A stretch of 64,000 nucleotides of DNA, from contig ML058447.1 in the NCBI GenBank assembly GCA_003013855.2, positions 1,798,001-1,862,000 of the forward strand, given 5' to 3'. The stretch comes from Liriodendron chinense (lineage: Eukaryota > Streptophyta > Magnoliopsida > Magnoliales > Magnoliaceae). Positions 46,201 to 57,500 of the stretch are shown here, piece after piece (position 1 is the stretch's first letter; each line of letters starts with the position of its first letter). A program made the position numbers and the translations under genes. The notes under the pieces are model-generated. The model was given only the letters and a program-made list of their open reading frames with translations. It was not told where the DNA came from and did no database searches.

Positions 46201-49200
46201 CTATTGGTGCGGAAACCATTATCTCAACCCTTCAGGCAAAGGCAATAAGAAGGAAAAGCGGCAGCGTGGGTCCTTTTACGGATAAGGCACTGGTTATGAG
46301 GGGGATGAATTTTGAGCTGGGTGGAGGATCTTTGTCATCGAGATCTAAATCAAAGGGGCAAGTGGAAGAGTAAGGTGAGATGCTGGAATTGTGGGAAAGA
46401 AGGGCATGTGAAGAGGGACTGTTCGAATCCCAGAAAAAGGCAGGAGAAATCTGGAGATTTTTCTAAGGAGGGGGCCAATACCGTAGAAGACGGTGGTGAT
46501 GTTTGTGATGTATTGACTGTATCTGACGTAGGGTCTCTCGGTGGAGAGTGACTCTTGGATTCAGGTGCGTCATGTCATGTATGTCCTGACCGGAGTTCAT
46601 TCATGACATACAGAGAGTATGATGGTGGATCGGTGGTTGTGGGTGATGGTTACGCTCGCAAGGTGATGAGTATTGGTTCAGTGCGCATTAGGATGTTCGA
46701 TGGGGTCGAATGGATCCTTGAAAGTGTAAAGCATGTCCCTGAGATGTAGAGGAATGTGATATCTCTTGGTGCACTCGAGGCGAAAGGGTGCAGGTTTATC
46801 GGCTATGATTGGTATTGTAAAGTGGCAAATGGAGCACGCGTGATGATAAATGCACAAAGGTGCGACAATATTTACAAGGTGATCGGGAGCACAATTCATG
46901 GTGGAGCTGCGGGATCCGCAGCGGGATCCACAGTTGCTTGTATGTGGCAAGAGCCAAAGGGCCACATGAGAAGAGCAACAAAGCACGTGAAAGTGCGAGG
47001 ATAAAATTGATGGGGCACGAGAAGCGATGGGACCATGATGATGACAAAGTAGAGGTGGAGGTTGTGCGTGGTAAGGCGTTGCATGAAGATTGGAGTTGTG
47101 GTGGAGATTGTTAGAGACGACTCAAATCTGTGCAATTGAGGCCTTCAACCGGTCGTGCATGGCGACCGACCGGTCGGAAATTGTTAGAGACGAAGATTGG
47201 AGTCATGGTGGAGATTGTTAGAGACGACTCAAATCTGTGCAATGGAGGCCTTCGACCGGTCGTGGATGGCGACCGACCGGTCGGAAATTCGGAGCTAAGA
47301 CAACAAACTTGCTGGACCCTTTTTGGGCATTGTCGACCGGTCGACAGGGGTCATCGACCGGTCGACGGTGTGCTCCGACCGGTCGACAGGCTTCCTTTTT
47401 TAGTTGGGTTTCTTGCGTGGTTTTGCGCAAGGAGTTTCTAATCTCGGTTTTCTCCTATTTAAGGAGTGTATTACGGGATTAGTGGTATCCTAGACGCGAA
47501 CGGGGATTGAGAGAGGTTCTAGGTGAGAGAAAAAGCTTGAGAAGAGGGTTTTCTTCTTGGGAAAGCTTGGGATTTCTCTTGTAGGCTTGTGATCCGGGGT
47601 TTTGGGTTTCATCTCTTGTAACTTCTGATATTATAGTGGATTGGTGTCGCTTTGTGCCGTGGTTTTTTACCCGTGAAGGGTTTTTCCACGTAAAATCGGA
47701 TTGTCTATGTGTGGTTGATTGCATGCATGTGTGATTGCATTGTGTTGCTTGTTTGATTCTATTTGCTGCTGTGTGTTCGGCTTTGCTTCCGCTGCCGGCC
47801 TTTATCCCAACAATAAATACAGCTCAGTACTAGTCACAAACAGTCCAGGCAACCACAGTAAAGAAATACAACTTGAGGCAAAAATAGCCAACTGAAGCAA
47901 TGCCAATAAACTAGAGAAGAAAGCAAGCTGCGAAACAAACCATCCTATCACTACCTTGGTCAGAAATGCACTGGTAATCTAGCAAGCGACTGTTTCCTGC
48001 ACAACAAAACCTAATCTAGGTCAACGACTAAAGATATTATTCTCCCATTAGCCGGAATTTTCATATCTCATTCATGATGCAAACAGGACCTACTCATAGA
48101 AACAGTTGCACTAAAATATGTTTGTTATTCACAACTCATTCCACATTGGAAGACTAACAGTAACATCTCAACTTCATATTCTCTCTCCAGAGAGTTCAAT
48201 TAAACCATGGACAGATCTCAACCCTTAATCCAAGTGTCCAACTTAATGCAAGTATCAAAATGGATGCCCCTTCCCTCTAAAATCATCCACCACAGGGAGA
48301 AATAAGGGAAAGACAACAAAGCCAAAAACAACCCATTTTATCCGATTGGAACTTTCCATCCTAACTTAATTTTGAACGTCTTTATACCATTTAGTGAACA
48401 TGTTTATTGATTTTAGTGTTGAAAAATGTTTCTGCAATAAAATATACTTCCCAGTACACCATACATGTTATAATACTGTGCTGGAAAAGTAGAACCTGTT
48501 AAGTTATTATTGATCGAAATGAAGTATCAATAGATTCAATACAAAACACCTAAAGTAATGATGCCCAAAATACCACCCTTTACGATTTACTACAATTGCA
48601 AGCACGGTAATGCCCTTATATGATAATGAAAACGAAGTATCACATTCATGATTCTAAATTACCAATAAGTGTTACATAGGTTTATAATCCAAACAAACAT
48701 AATAGAACTGCATGAGGCTTTGTTGGAGGCATCAGCAAACCCCTTGATATACATTGTTCTGTCGTTCCCTAACAACTTGAGCTTTTAGTGCAACCGGTCA
48801 GTAACATGGTATCAAAGCAGGATGTCTGGTGTTCAAGTCCCAGGGTTTGCAAAATTTGGTATTATAGGGCATCTGGTATTGTATCAGCCCAAGGTATCAC
48901 ATGCGGGGCCAGTATACCGCCCGCACGTGAGGGGAGGTGTTGGAGGCATCAGCAAAACAGGCTTGAGCCCACCTCATGGATACTTCCATACTAATTTAGT
49001 TCAATTCTGGAAAGTCTTTGCCAACCCAAATAGATGGGTAAAGGCTATGATAATGATGATAATAATAACAACTTAACAAAAGATCTCACCATAAATTTCT
49101 AGGATGTCGAGCATTTTTTTTGGTGAGGTATTCTCCACCCCTTCTTCAATGCATCTTGCTTTTTCTTTTCTTTTTTTCTTTTTTGTCTTTTTTCCTTTTT

Positions 49201-52200
49201 CCTTTTCTTTTAAATGAAGTTATTACTTATCCAAAAGAAAGAAGAGTTTGGATATCATTACAAAGTTTGCCTTGGGTTTGCTTGCTAACTTAATTACAAA
49301 CAACATATCCATGTCGGCAGTTACAAATCCACTTTGAAAGATTTAATCACATTAAGTTGAGGTGAATAACCCAAACAAGCAAATAGTAAACATAACATGT
49401 GAAAAAATTCATCTTTTTGTCCCAAATTGAGCGAAAGGAATACAAGATGCTCCCCATAAAAGAATATATGGATCACATGTACCTGGATAGCAATTCAGTA
49501 CAGCCCCTGAGAAAATTATCATTAGGGTTGCAGGCGAACCGAGCAAGGCCAAAGCATGCGTAGTTCCAGCCCATGAGCTAAGGACATGAGTCCAACCCAG
49601 CCTCCCCAGCTGGTGAGCTAAGGAATCAGGCTCAGGCCAGATCGTGCTGGACACACCATCCAAATGCTCAACTGAACAATGTCCAATAGATCAGGTTGGT
49701 TTGGACATTTAGGCAGATGCAATACAAGGTACAGCCTATTTAATTATCAGGTCTTCGACTCAGGCCTGCGTGCAACCCAAGAACCTCAAGGCTTAGTCCA
49801 AATTCTGCCTAAAGCAAGCTGGACTTGCTCAGGACAGGACCAGCCCAGCCCAGCCCAGCCCAGCTCAGCCGATTTGAAAGTTGCAACCCTAACTAGCATT
49901 GTTAGAAAAAAGGCAAGAGAACATTTAGGGAAAAGCAGGCCATTTAGAACTTATAATGAATGGAAGCACATGCAACTGAAAATGTGCAGAACTACTAATA
50001 CAAAGGAATACATACTCCAAAATGGAAAATTCATTGTTATTATTAGTCAATCGTGATGACCCGAACAACAATCAAAGGATAAAGGCATAGAAATACAAAG
50101 AGGTATAAACCCGAAATTTAAAAAAAAAAAAAAAAAAGTAGAATAAGAAACAAAAAGAAAACAATTGGATAAGAAGTGAACGCAGCATGCTCACTATACC
50201 TGTCTTATACCAGCAGAATGTGCAGGACCATCCAATATGATCCCTAATACTTTCAGTTTGATAGCACCATTGTCATCAGGAATCTCCCTAAGATTTATCC
50301 CAATCCCAGTCACATCATACCTAGCCATCTTCGAGAACTTTCATCGATGATGGAAGTAACACATGACAAGAAATAAGAAAACTGCAACTCTTGCAAGTAA
50401 TATTGATATTAGTGGCAGAATAGTCACATGTCAAAGGAAGCTTTGCAACATTTGGCAAACACAAATGTTTAATGTTATCAGTAACAGTCTACAGTCCAGA
50501 AAGGGTAAGGAGAAACAAAGTAGGACCAACAAACTTAAAATATGAAAGAGGAATTTATCTGGAAAAGGAGACAGGTCAAAGAGAAGGCATAAAAGCATAT
50601 TAGAGGGAACAAAGAAGGAGAAAAAACATAATAAAACTTCAGAATTGACATTTCTGTGCTCACAATTTATACAAGGCATCTTTTGAAAAGCAAAAGAGAA
50701 AGCAATATAGGGAGGGGAGTGTCAAAATAGTACAGTTTCCAAAGCGAGCTATTCTTAGTTGGCATGCAGAATTTAAGGCAATAGCTATTTCCACCAATGG
50801 CCATATATAGCACCATCCAAAAACATACTCCAAGCTATCCATGAATGGAATTGGAACCATATAAGAAATGTCAGATGCATGTGTATTAAAACTGAATTTC
50901 GACGATGATGCGAAATTCGTTTGATATTTGCTTATTTTTTGGGGATTGGGGGATTCAGAGGCATTTACAAACAATGCAAACAAGAACACAAGAGACAAGG
51001 CGTAAGGAGAATCTTTATTATTTCCAGAGATTCTAAGATCTTGTACATCATAGGGTGTGATCTGGCACAAGCCTTTAATGACATTAAATCATCAATAACC
51101 CTTGATTAAAAAGCGAAAACTGTCTCGTAAGAGAACATATTTGTTGTATGTGTGTTTCGGATCCCGGAGGATGAGTTTATCTGTTTGTGTCAGTAAAACT
51201 GTACTACCGACAGATCATATGCCCATGTCTCATGTAATCTCGAGTTTGAGCTGAGAGATTGTTAAGCGATAGTCGAGTGGTAACACTGGGCCTGCTTCCG
51301 TCGTAGAGACGGGGACCGCAGGAATGCCAAGCTACAATCGTGAACTCAAGTAGTCTGGCCAATGAAGATCGATTCTAACAAATAGTACATTGATCGCTGA
51401 CAGATAGTAATTTTGGGGTAACATCCTTTGGTTCGTAGTCTAGAGACTATTGTTTTCCTCCTTTTACTGCTTATATCGACGCCTGATGTATTTTCTTGAA
51501 AGGCTCTTTGATCAATCTCTGTGTTGGTATGAGATAGGAACTTGATCAGATACTCTATTCGAGTCTGAGAACGATCTGACAATGTTTCGGGGTTTTCTGA
51601 AAATCTCTCTGATTTCTCTTTTCAAAGTCCGATCCTTACAAATGAAGTAGGTTGGGCTATTTATAGACAAAATCTTAGGACAAGGGGTCCAACGCATGTC
51701 CAATTGGGTCAATCGGGTCGGGTCCAACGCATGATAATTTAGTAAAAAGGGTCCTGCGCAGGACTTTTCTTAGTTCTGTCTGATGTTCGCACTTGGGTCC
51801 AGTGCACGGTCGTGCGCAGGACTTTCGGGTCCAGCGGATGTCATGACGCTGGGCAACTTGGGCCCTTCAAGATGTGATTTTGGACCGTTTACAAGGGTCC
51901 GCGCATGGTCATGCGCAGGAGCTTTCCTTGATGCGCATGGTCATGCGTTGGGGTTTTGCTCGAACTTAACTTTTGGTCAGAAAATGCCCGCACACGGTCA
52001 TGTGCAAGACCTTACGATGGGCCCCTTATTTGTTTGGGTCATTTGTAGGTGTCCTTTGCTAATGTGGCTACATGAGCTGGACTCATGGGACCCTGCGCAT
52101 GTCCACGTGATACTTCATATTTAAGGTACTGGGTTAGTGGGTCTGGGTCCTACGCACATGCATGCGCTGGGCTCCATTTTACCTCGATTTTCGTGCCTTC

Positions 52201-54829
52201 GCTCTTTGTCCTGCGCATGTGTATGCGCGTACTTTTTGTACCCTAACAATGTGGCACGCCAGTAACAGAGAGGGTGGGTGCACAACATTTCAGAAGTGAA
52301 CTTACAGTCACTTGGTGAAAATTACATGCTAAAGTCATTTCTATTTCCTATCTCTGAAAATAGTGATAGGACCAGTTCCTGTCTTTTATGTTTGAAGATC
52401 CATCACAATAGCAAACCTGTGACTGATAAGTGGTATTCTCACCAAATAATCATTTTCAGCAGCATGCCTTTTTTTTAGAGCCTCAACTGATGTGCAATTG
52501 AAACATACCCAAAATGCTGCAATATCAAACATGCTACTTACATGGAGTATAAATGTCAGGTTATGTACATTAAAAGTGTTGCAATTTTCAGGCATATGCC
52601 AATCACTTCCATTGCTTATCAGTAATATTTTGCTTATGAAAAAGTACCAGCATTAGAAAGAAGCCATATAAGATTCTTGATATGGAATTTCTCCTCATTC
52701 ACTATGAGGGTTAAAGATTCACAATAACAGGAATTTTGGCCACAGTGAAGAACAAAGCCATAATTTTTTAAAGAATATATGAAGACCAATTCTTATACAG
52801 TTCGAGAAGTGAATACAAGAACAATGTCATTTTCTTCGAAGATGGATGTGCACTCTATTCAACTAGGTAGTAATTTCAATGTAATTCTTTGAATAATCAG
52901 TGATAGATTCATATCTGCCACCCATTACAAAAGCAATGACTATGTGAATATATGAAACTCCGAATCCACATCAAGAGAGCAGGTACCTCCGAGGGAGACA
53001 AGAACCGTGTATATGGATCGCCCAAACTAGCTAGCATCCTTCGGATGACATCATGAGCTTTAGATCTTGTTGGAATGGAGCTACTGAGAATATCTTCTCT
53101 CTTTTGCTAAAAAGGGGGAAAATTTTTCTGGCATAAGCTAAAGAGTTTGAAACAATACATAAGCATATTTAGTCAAGGGGAAATGATACAGTAGAACCGG
53201 TTGAACTGTACGAAGGTAAGAGCACTAACCAGAAAAGGTCAAGTGGCATCTAAAAGCACTTTCCAAAATAAAATTCTGAAAATTTTCAAAAAGTACTTTA
53301 GAATGCCACGTGGCATACACTGATTGGTGCTCTACCTTACTACAGTTCATCCAGCTCTATTGTATCATTTCCCTTTTAATCAAGATCCATTTGTGGAGCA
53401 GCGAGAATAAGATAAGAACAAAACCAAGATTAATTATCGATACTTATGGGTAAAAACATGGGCATGGACATGGGGAGCAGGTATATTATACGCCATTTTC
53501 CACAATTGACTACATGAATAGTGATATCCATCAGACAACTGAATTCTGATAAAAAAAAATTGCTGTAAGTTTGTATCATAATGAATCTAAAATGAAAAAA
53601 TATTGTCAAACTACTTCCTACAAGTGCTGTAGTCCAGCACTGGCACCTCTATCATATTGTCCTGATAGTTTTACCCTAAGCATATACAACTATCTAAGCA
53701 TTAAGCATTCTCGTTGACAATGTCGCACGGACAGATAAAATGTAGTCTGCGTATGGAAGCACAAGTGGATCAGATCACAAACATTCAGTTTAATCAAGAA
53801 GAAAACAAAAATAGCGATGTTTCCTAGTATTAATTATGAGGAAGTAGCCTTCAGATGGCAGTTCCATTACTTTCAAGCCTGAATAGAACATAAAGCTGTC
53901 GTGATTTGGGATTGGGTGCCTGAAAACGAATGCTTAGGAAGGTAATTATAATTTGCCGAGTTTCACATTATCAGATTAGTTATTACAATTCAATCTGATA
54001 GTGCATACAAATGCGCCCATGGTGAATACAAATCCATAACAGCACTATAGGGGCACCTTCCCCCCTCCCTTTTCTAATCTCACTTCCATTCTGGGGTTGA
54101 AATGAACAATCCGGCCGTCATTCGGTGGCAAATGCAAATCACCCAAAATTTGGGGTACATCAAAATGCATAAATACTCTAATTACCCAAGAAATGAAAGG
54201 ACACACAAAATAAAAAAGTTACATAGGCATATATCAAGTGGGTTGTTCCAATTCAAACTGAGAAAGAGAGAAATGAATTCTATTTATAAAGAATTCCATC
54301 AGTAAACACTGAACTAGATGCACCCATCAGAATAATGCACCTTAAAACGTTTTGGAGAAGATGGGTATTTTACCAGCCATATATCGGGAGACCAGCGATG
54401 GTGACCGGCATCAAGGAAGCTGTCGTAGACAATTTCCCAAGCTTCCTGAACTATTCCTTCATTAGTAACAGACTCGGGAGCGACTTCTTCCAGTCCTTCT
54501 CCTTCATCTTCTGGGCAGAACTGGGTAGGAGGTGCTTGAAGGGATGGGGATTGAAGAGAAAGAGAGGGAGGAGGAGAAGTGAGGAGGAGACCAAAGGAAA
54601 GGGTCCCAGCAAGAGCATGAATTGCTAGTGTTTGGTGCCATTTAGGACTCCTTTGTGGGGAGTTGTGTTGGTAGGAGGAGATGATTGTAGGATAGGAAGG
54701 GAGTTGTCTTGCAGTTGCTGCTCCCAGTTTGAGTGAGCAGCTGCAAAACAGAGCTACCATCATCACATCCAAATTCTTCTTTTTGCTTTTTTTCTGAGGT
54801 GGAATGCGTACCTGTGGACTGCCCAGCAT
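38311..54829 (-). CDS. CTPA: Thylakoid C-terminal processing protease (D1 maturation)
   Basis: Serine peptidase (S41) that removes the C-terminal extension of precursor D1 in the thylakoid lumen, needed to assemble the photosystem II manganese cluster. Twelve exons (minus): 54829-54374, 53106-52987, 50337-50200, 44566-44462, 44365-44197, 42861-42785, 40134-40090, 39355-39272, 39062-39024, 38941-38879, 38569-38440, 38366-38311. They sum to 1482 nt (493 residues); all introns are GT-AG and in phase. The leader ends in a hydrophobic 'ALAGTLSFGLLL' as in lumen-targeting bipartite transit peptides. The PDZ part spans exons 3-4 ('GPAHSAGIRQ', 'GDEILSVNGVEVKGKSAF'). Catalytic Ser407 ('NRTASASEI') and Lys432 ('GERTFGK') lie 25 residues apart, as in known D1 proteases. 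The end 'NHMDINGNGVEPDF' fits the CTPA2 type. Translation may instead start at Met23 (54763). Introns are filled with transposons. Confidence 0.92.
41122..41187 (-). mobile_element. RTE-LINE 3' tail in ctpA intron 6
   Basis: 'atctaagccttatcccaatt', 'aattggggtctgctacatga' preceded by 'atcatcaccatcacc' is the inverted 3' end and simple tail of the RTE family seen at 25421. Only the terminal ~65 bp remain. Confidence 0.6.
41193..42220. mobile_element. Fold-back / long-TIR element in ctpA intron 6
   Basis: The left end 'ggggtgtttgatgtttcaaa' and right end 'tttgaaaaatcaaacacccc' are inverted repeats, and complementarity continues inward: 'aaatttgtgggccccactgt' on the left pairs with 'ggtgggccccacatttt' on the right, and 'gatgtatgtgacttat' with 'ataagtcacat..acatcac'. 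The element is therefore largely self-complementary. Without the 302-bp TRIM inserted in its right arm it is about 720 bp. No protein is encoded. A target duplication is not clear. Confidence 0.6.
41739..42040 (-). mobile_element. 302-bp TRIM-type LTR element with 5-bp target duplication
   Basis: Two 86-bp LTRs (41739-41824 and 41955-42040) read TGTTGGAGG.. to ..GTCAGTAACA on the minus strand and differ at few positions. They flank a 130-bp interior. Immediately inside the 5' LTR (41941-41954) is 'TGGTATCAGAGCAG', a primer-binding site for initiator Met-tRNA. The element is flanked by TCACA (41734-41738 and 42041-42045). Removing it restores the pairing of the host fold-back arm, which proves the boundaries. 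No coding capacity; mobilised in trans, if ever. Confidence 0.88.
43060..43300 (+). mobile_element. L1-like LINE 3' end with (ATG)n tail in ctpA intron 5
   Basis: 'atcagggactgggtttcc', a T/TTC-rich 3' UTR and 'ggcctttggccttcataat' correspond to the end of the LINE at 63426-63801 ('gtcagggactgggttccc'). Instead of poly-A it ends in about 12 GAT/ATG triplets (43236-43274). Only the 3' ~200 bp are present. Confidence 0.55.
43236..43274. repeat. (ATG)n microsatellite
   Basis: About 13 ATG/GAT triplets, probably grown from a LINE tail. Short open frames of poly-Met or poly-His through it are artefacts. Confidence 0.9.
45037..47812 (+). mobile_element. Ty1/copia element reduced to gag + protease, ctpA intron 3
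   Basis: 5' LTR 45037-45644 and 3' LTR 47216-47812 both run TGTTAGAGA.. to ..TCCCAACA. The whole is flanked by ATAAA (45032-45036, 47813-47817). A primer-binding site 'tggtatcagagaga' follows the 5' LTR at 45647. The interior encodes decayed gag (UBN2-type; stops present), a CCHC knuckle (C..C....H....C at 46381-46422) and a protease with 'DSGASCHVC' (46558 on). A TGA replaces a codon just before the protease and a TAG follows it. Integrase, reverse transcriptase and RNase H are missing; the protease leads, via ~150 bp, to the purine tract. It lies antisense to ctpA. Confidence 0.88.
47109..47215 (+). repeat. Tandem partial copy of LTR head and purine tract
   Basis: Just before the 3' LTR, about 72 bp of LTR start ('tgttagagacgactcaaatc'..'cggtcggaaa') and the preceding 'gaagattggagtcatggtgg' are duplicated, giving two successive tract/LTR junctions (47109 and 47216). 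Confidence 0.8.
48721..48959 (+). mobile_element. TRIM copy 2, 3'-truncated, ctpA intron 3
   Basis: The 86-bp LTR (48721-48806), the adjoining primer site 'tggtatcaaagcagg' and the interior match the element at 41739-42040. The second LTR begins at 48938 but breaks off after about 21 bp ('tgttggaggcatcagcaaaa'). Orientation is opposite to copy 1. Confidence 0.8.
48960..49075 (+). mobile_element. Possible RTE-LINE tail
   Basis: 'gccaacccaaatagatggg', 'taaaggctatgataatgatg' and a following AAT/AAC run resemble a degenerate RTE 3' tail directly abutting the truncated TRIM. Confidence 0.35.
49841..49870. repeat. (CAGCC)n short tandem repeat
   Basis: Six CAGCC/CAGCT units in a row within ctpA intron 3. 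Confidence 0.8.
51153..52248 (-). mobile_element. Solo copia-like LTR, 1.1 kb, ctpA intron 2
   Basis: On the minus strand it starts TGTTAGGG and ends GGATCCGAAACA, flanked by ATGTG (51148-51152 and 52249-52253, plus-strand reading). A TATA box 'ctataaatagccc' (minus, about 51655-51668) sets the orientation. Upstream of it (51720-52235) is a series of 'tgcgca', 'gcgcatggtcatgcgc' and 'catgcatgcg' motifs. No interior is present, hence a solo LTR. Confidence 0.82.
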
Positions 54830-56764
54830 ACACAGTTCTGGTAGGACTGTTCACATACAAATCTGTGTGGGTGCTTTGGCATACAACGGTTTGTTTCCTG
54901 CCAACGTGTCTTTTTTTTAGCATCCGACCCGTGTAAAGGGCGCAACGCTTCAAGGATACTATACATAGTAAAAATCAGGATGGCCCATTTATCGGGAGGA
55001 ACACGCCATCGAAATCAATGGACAGCCAGTGGTCCGACTCAATAGAGGTGTGGCCCACCTCATGAGTGGATTGTCCCAAGTTTTTGCTCCAGATGATCTT
55101 CATTATATGGCCTACTAGTTTCACGGATCATATATTCGGCAGAGGCGACGCATTAGCAGAAATAAAAGCGTTGCATGTCATATTGGCCGCACGCGTTGTG
55201 GATATGGAATCTCGAACTCCCACACGTTGAATTCGCACGTGTATACGAGTTCGTGGGCCAGTCTTGATGTGAGGGCTACATGCGAGCGGAGTTACTCACT
55301 ACGCAATCCGCTTCCGTATAAGAGATGCAGATTTGTGGGTGTGTGGGGCCGAGCCGAAGGCCTGATTTTAATGCCCGGGCTGACATACATGATACACCGT
55401 ACGTATCTCAAATCCCCGCATTTGCATGTGTGGAGACTGTAATATCCTCGAGGCAACTCATCCACAGTGCATGTGTTAACCAGACTGTACATTTGATTTG
55501 AAAGTATAAGATTGGACATTGTACGAAAGTATAAAATTCCACCCAGCGGCATGAGGCCAAATCAAGATTGGACGGTGATTGATTGATAAGAAGTGAGATG
55601 CATTTGATTTGAAATTCTTTAAGCGCTCTGAGATACATTTGATTTGAGATGCTTTAAGCGCCCTCACCTCTCAGATGCAGGAACAAGGAATAACCAAAAA
55701 TCTGCATCTTCTCATCAGGTAGTCCTCACTGGGTAGAAGCCATTTCTCATAATCAGGCTAATAAAATCATCAGCTGGGTACGGGTCCATTCTCAGTCTCA
55801 GATTAATCCTTCATAGAAAATGCCAAATCCGCAACTCATTCATCAGGCCCGTGCTGCCTGATCAATGGGCCCCTATACAGGCCTTGCCCAATGTGGAAAG
55901 AAATTTTCTGGATTTAACGTCAACTTACATGCTTCATCCGGCCCAGCTCCCACCCTACAGAAAAGTTGGGTCCTGTTTCACATGCACTATGGACCAGCCG
56001 TATTATTTTGCCTCATCTCCAATTGTCCCTAGGCGTCGTCCGCTTGCCAAAAAATCATCTTTTTATATAAAAGATATAGCAAATATTGGGCAGGCTCATG
56101 GAATTGTTGATGCATAGGACTTCCATTCCACAAAAATCTTGTCCACGTTTGTAAATTGGTCTTCAGATCCAGTTCTGAGTCGATTTTAAATTCCATTTAC
56201 GGTCCAAAATTTTCCTCATTATCAATAATTTCGCATGTCCCACAAGGAGAATACCTCCATTCACCTTTGGATTAAAAAAATGAAAAGAAAGAAAAGGTCT
56301 TTTTATCATCTATAAGCTTAGCATTAGTTGGGACAGACCAATATCTTCTGAAACCATCTTCCAGGTAGAGGTGTGCACATCCCATCACCTGTTGATTGAA
56401 CTCAATTCCAGTACTGCTCAGAAAGTTCTTTAGTCAACAGATCTTGAGACACTATGACTATAAATAGAAGGAAGAACATAAAAAAATAAATAATAAAAAA
56501 ACCCAACTAAAGATGGGGAGATGGAGATTCAGAGCATTTGAGTCATTCTACAGTTACTGAAACACTTATTAAAACAGGCTTGAAGCAATAAATTGAATCC
56601 ATCAGGTTAAAACCTTAAAGCTCAGCCCATGCACAAGCAAGGAAAAAAAACGTAGAACGAAAAAGAAAGGGGACATGAAAACATGCATTCAAAGAAGATT
56701 ATTATTCAATCCTTAGAGCTTTCAGTAGATGAATGCAGAAAATGTCTTCCAGCTAAGACTTGGA
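54830..56764. other. Intergenic between ctpA and SDH2 exon
   Basis: No gene is supported. It must hold the ctpA promoter. At 55488-55650 the words 'acatttgatttga' and 'tttaagcgc' recur several times, a loose local repeat. Other open frames here are short and featureless. Confidence 0.45.
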
Positions 56765-56942
56765 TTAAAGGCCTTTCACGATCTGTTTCGATTTGATTGA
56801 CTGGATTTGCTTTCCTGGGTTCAATCCCTTGGGACAGGCACGGGCACAGTTCAATATCGTGTGGCAACGATACAGCTTGAATTCATCACATATTGCATCT
56901 AAGCGCTCCTTTGTGTATTCATCGCGGCTGTCCTGTATCCAC
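56765..56942 (-). CDS. SDH2: Succinate dehydrogenase Fe-S subunit, last exon
   Basis: Terminal exon of the iron-sulfur subunit of mitochondrial complex II, which passes electrons from succinate/FAD to ubiquinone. After an AG acceptor at 56943-56944 the frame reads (R)'WIQDSRDEYTKERLDAI', then 'LYRCHTILNCARACPKGLNP' with the three cysteines that ligate the 3Fe-4S and part of the 4Fe-4S cluster, and a short tail to the stop at 56765. The N-terminal 2Fe-2S part and the 'CILCACCSTSCP' region would be upstream on this strand, but I found neither up to 64000, so the preceding intron exceeds 7 kb or this is a gene fragment. The tail '..KSKQIVKGL' is a little longer than usual. Confidence 0.85.
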
Positions 56943-57365
56943 CTGCATATATCATCAAAATGGTGGGTCTGAAAATCCCATAATACACAAACAGTATAAA
57001 ATCCAATTTCCATACAAGACCGACCATACACGAGAATTGGGAATCAATGAGGACTCAGTTATTAGGCATTTTAACAACATCTTTAAAGGAAGATATTGAG
57101 CTCTTTACATAACATGATTGTGGATTTCTTTCAAGTTTCATGCCTGAAACAAAGGCCACCTATTTCTGAAGAAACAGTACTTACAATAGAAATCTGCATC
57201 GACAGGAAAAGAAGGAAATAAGAAAAGAGACAGGTCTCTGGTCTATCTTTAGCATTCCATGGGTCGTAAAGAAAGCACACAAATACGTTGCATTCCAACA
57301 TCTATGAACTGAAAGGATGCTATCAACCAGTTTTTCAACAAACACACTGAGCTAAACAGAGAAAT

Positions 57366-57500
57366 GCAGCCCAGCAAGCTATGCTAACAGCGGAAGGGGA
57401 AAAGTTCCCATTCTGGTATGACTACAGGTGTGGGTTCTAAGTGTTTAACTTGCTTCACAGCTACATATCAGGTGCCAGATCAGGCAAATGTCCGGATGAG
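57366..57500. repeat. Segment duplicated at 63870-64000 (copy 1)
   Basis: 'cccagcaagctatgctaaca', 'gttcccattctggtatgact' and 'taacttgcttcacagctaca' occur here and 6.5 kb downstream in the same order with few differences. The right copy is cut by the window end, so the duplicated segment may be longer. Confidence 0.85.

Noticed and set aside
54763..54966. Overlapping frames opposite and beside ctpA exon 1
   Set aside because: They are shadows of the transit-peptide exon with no own features.
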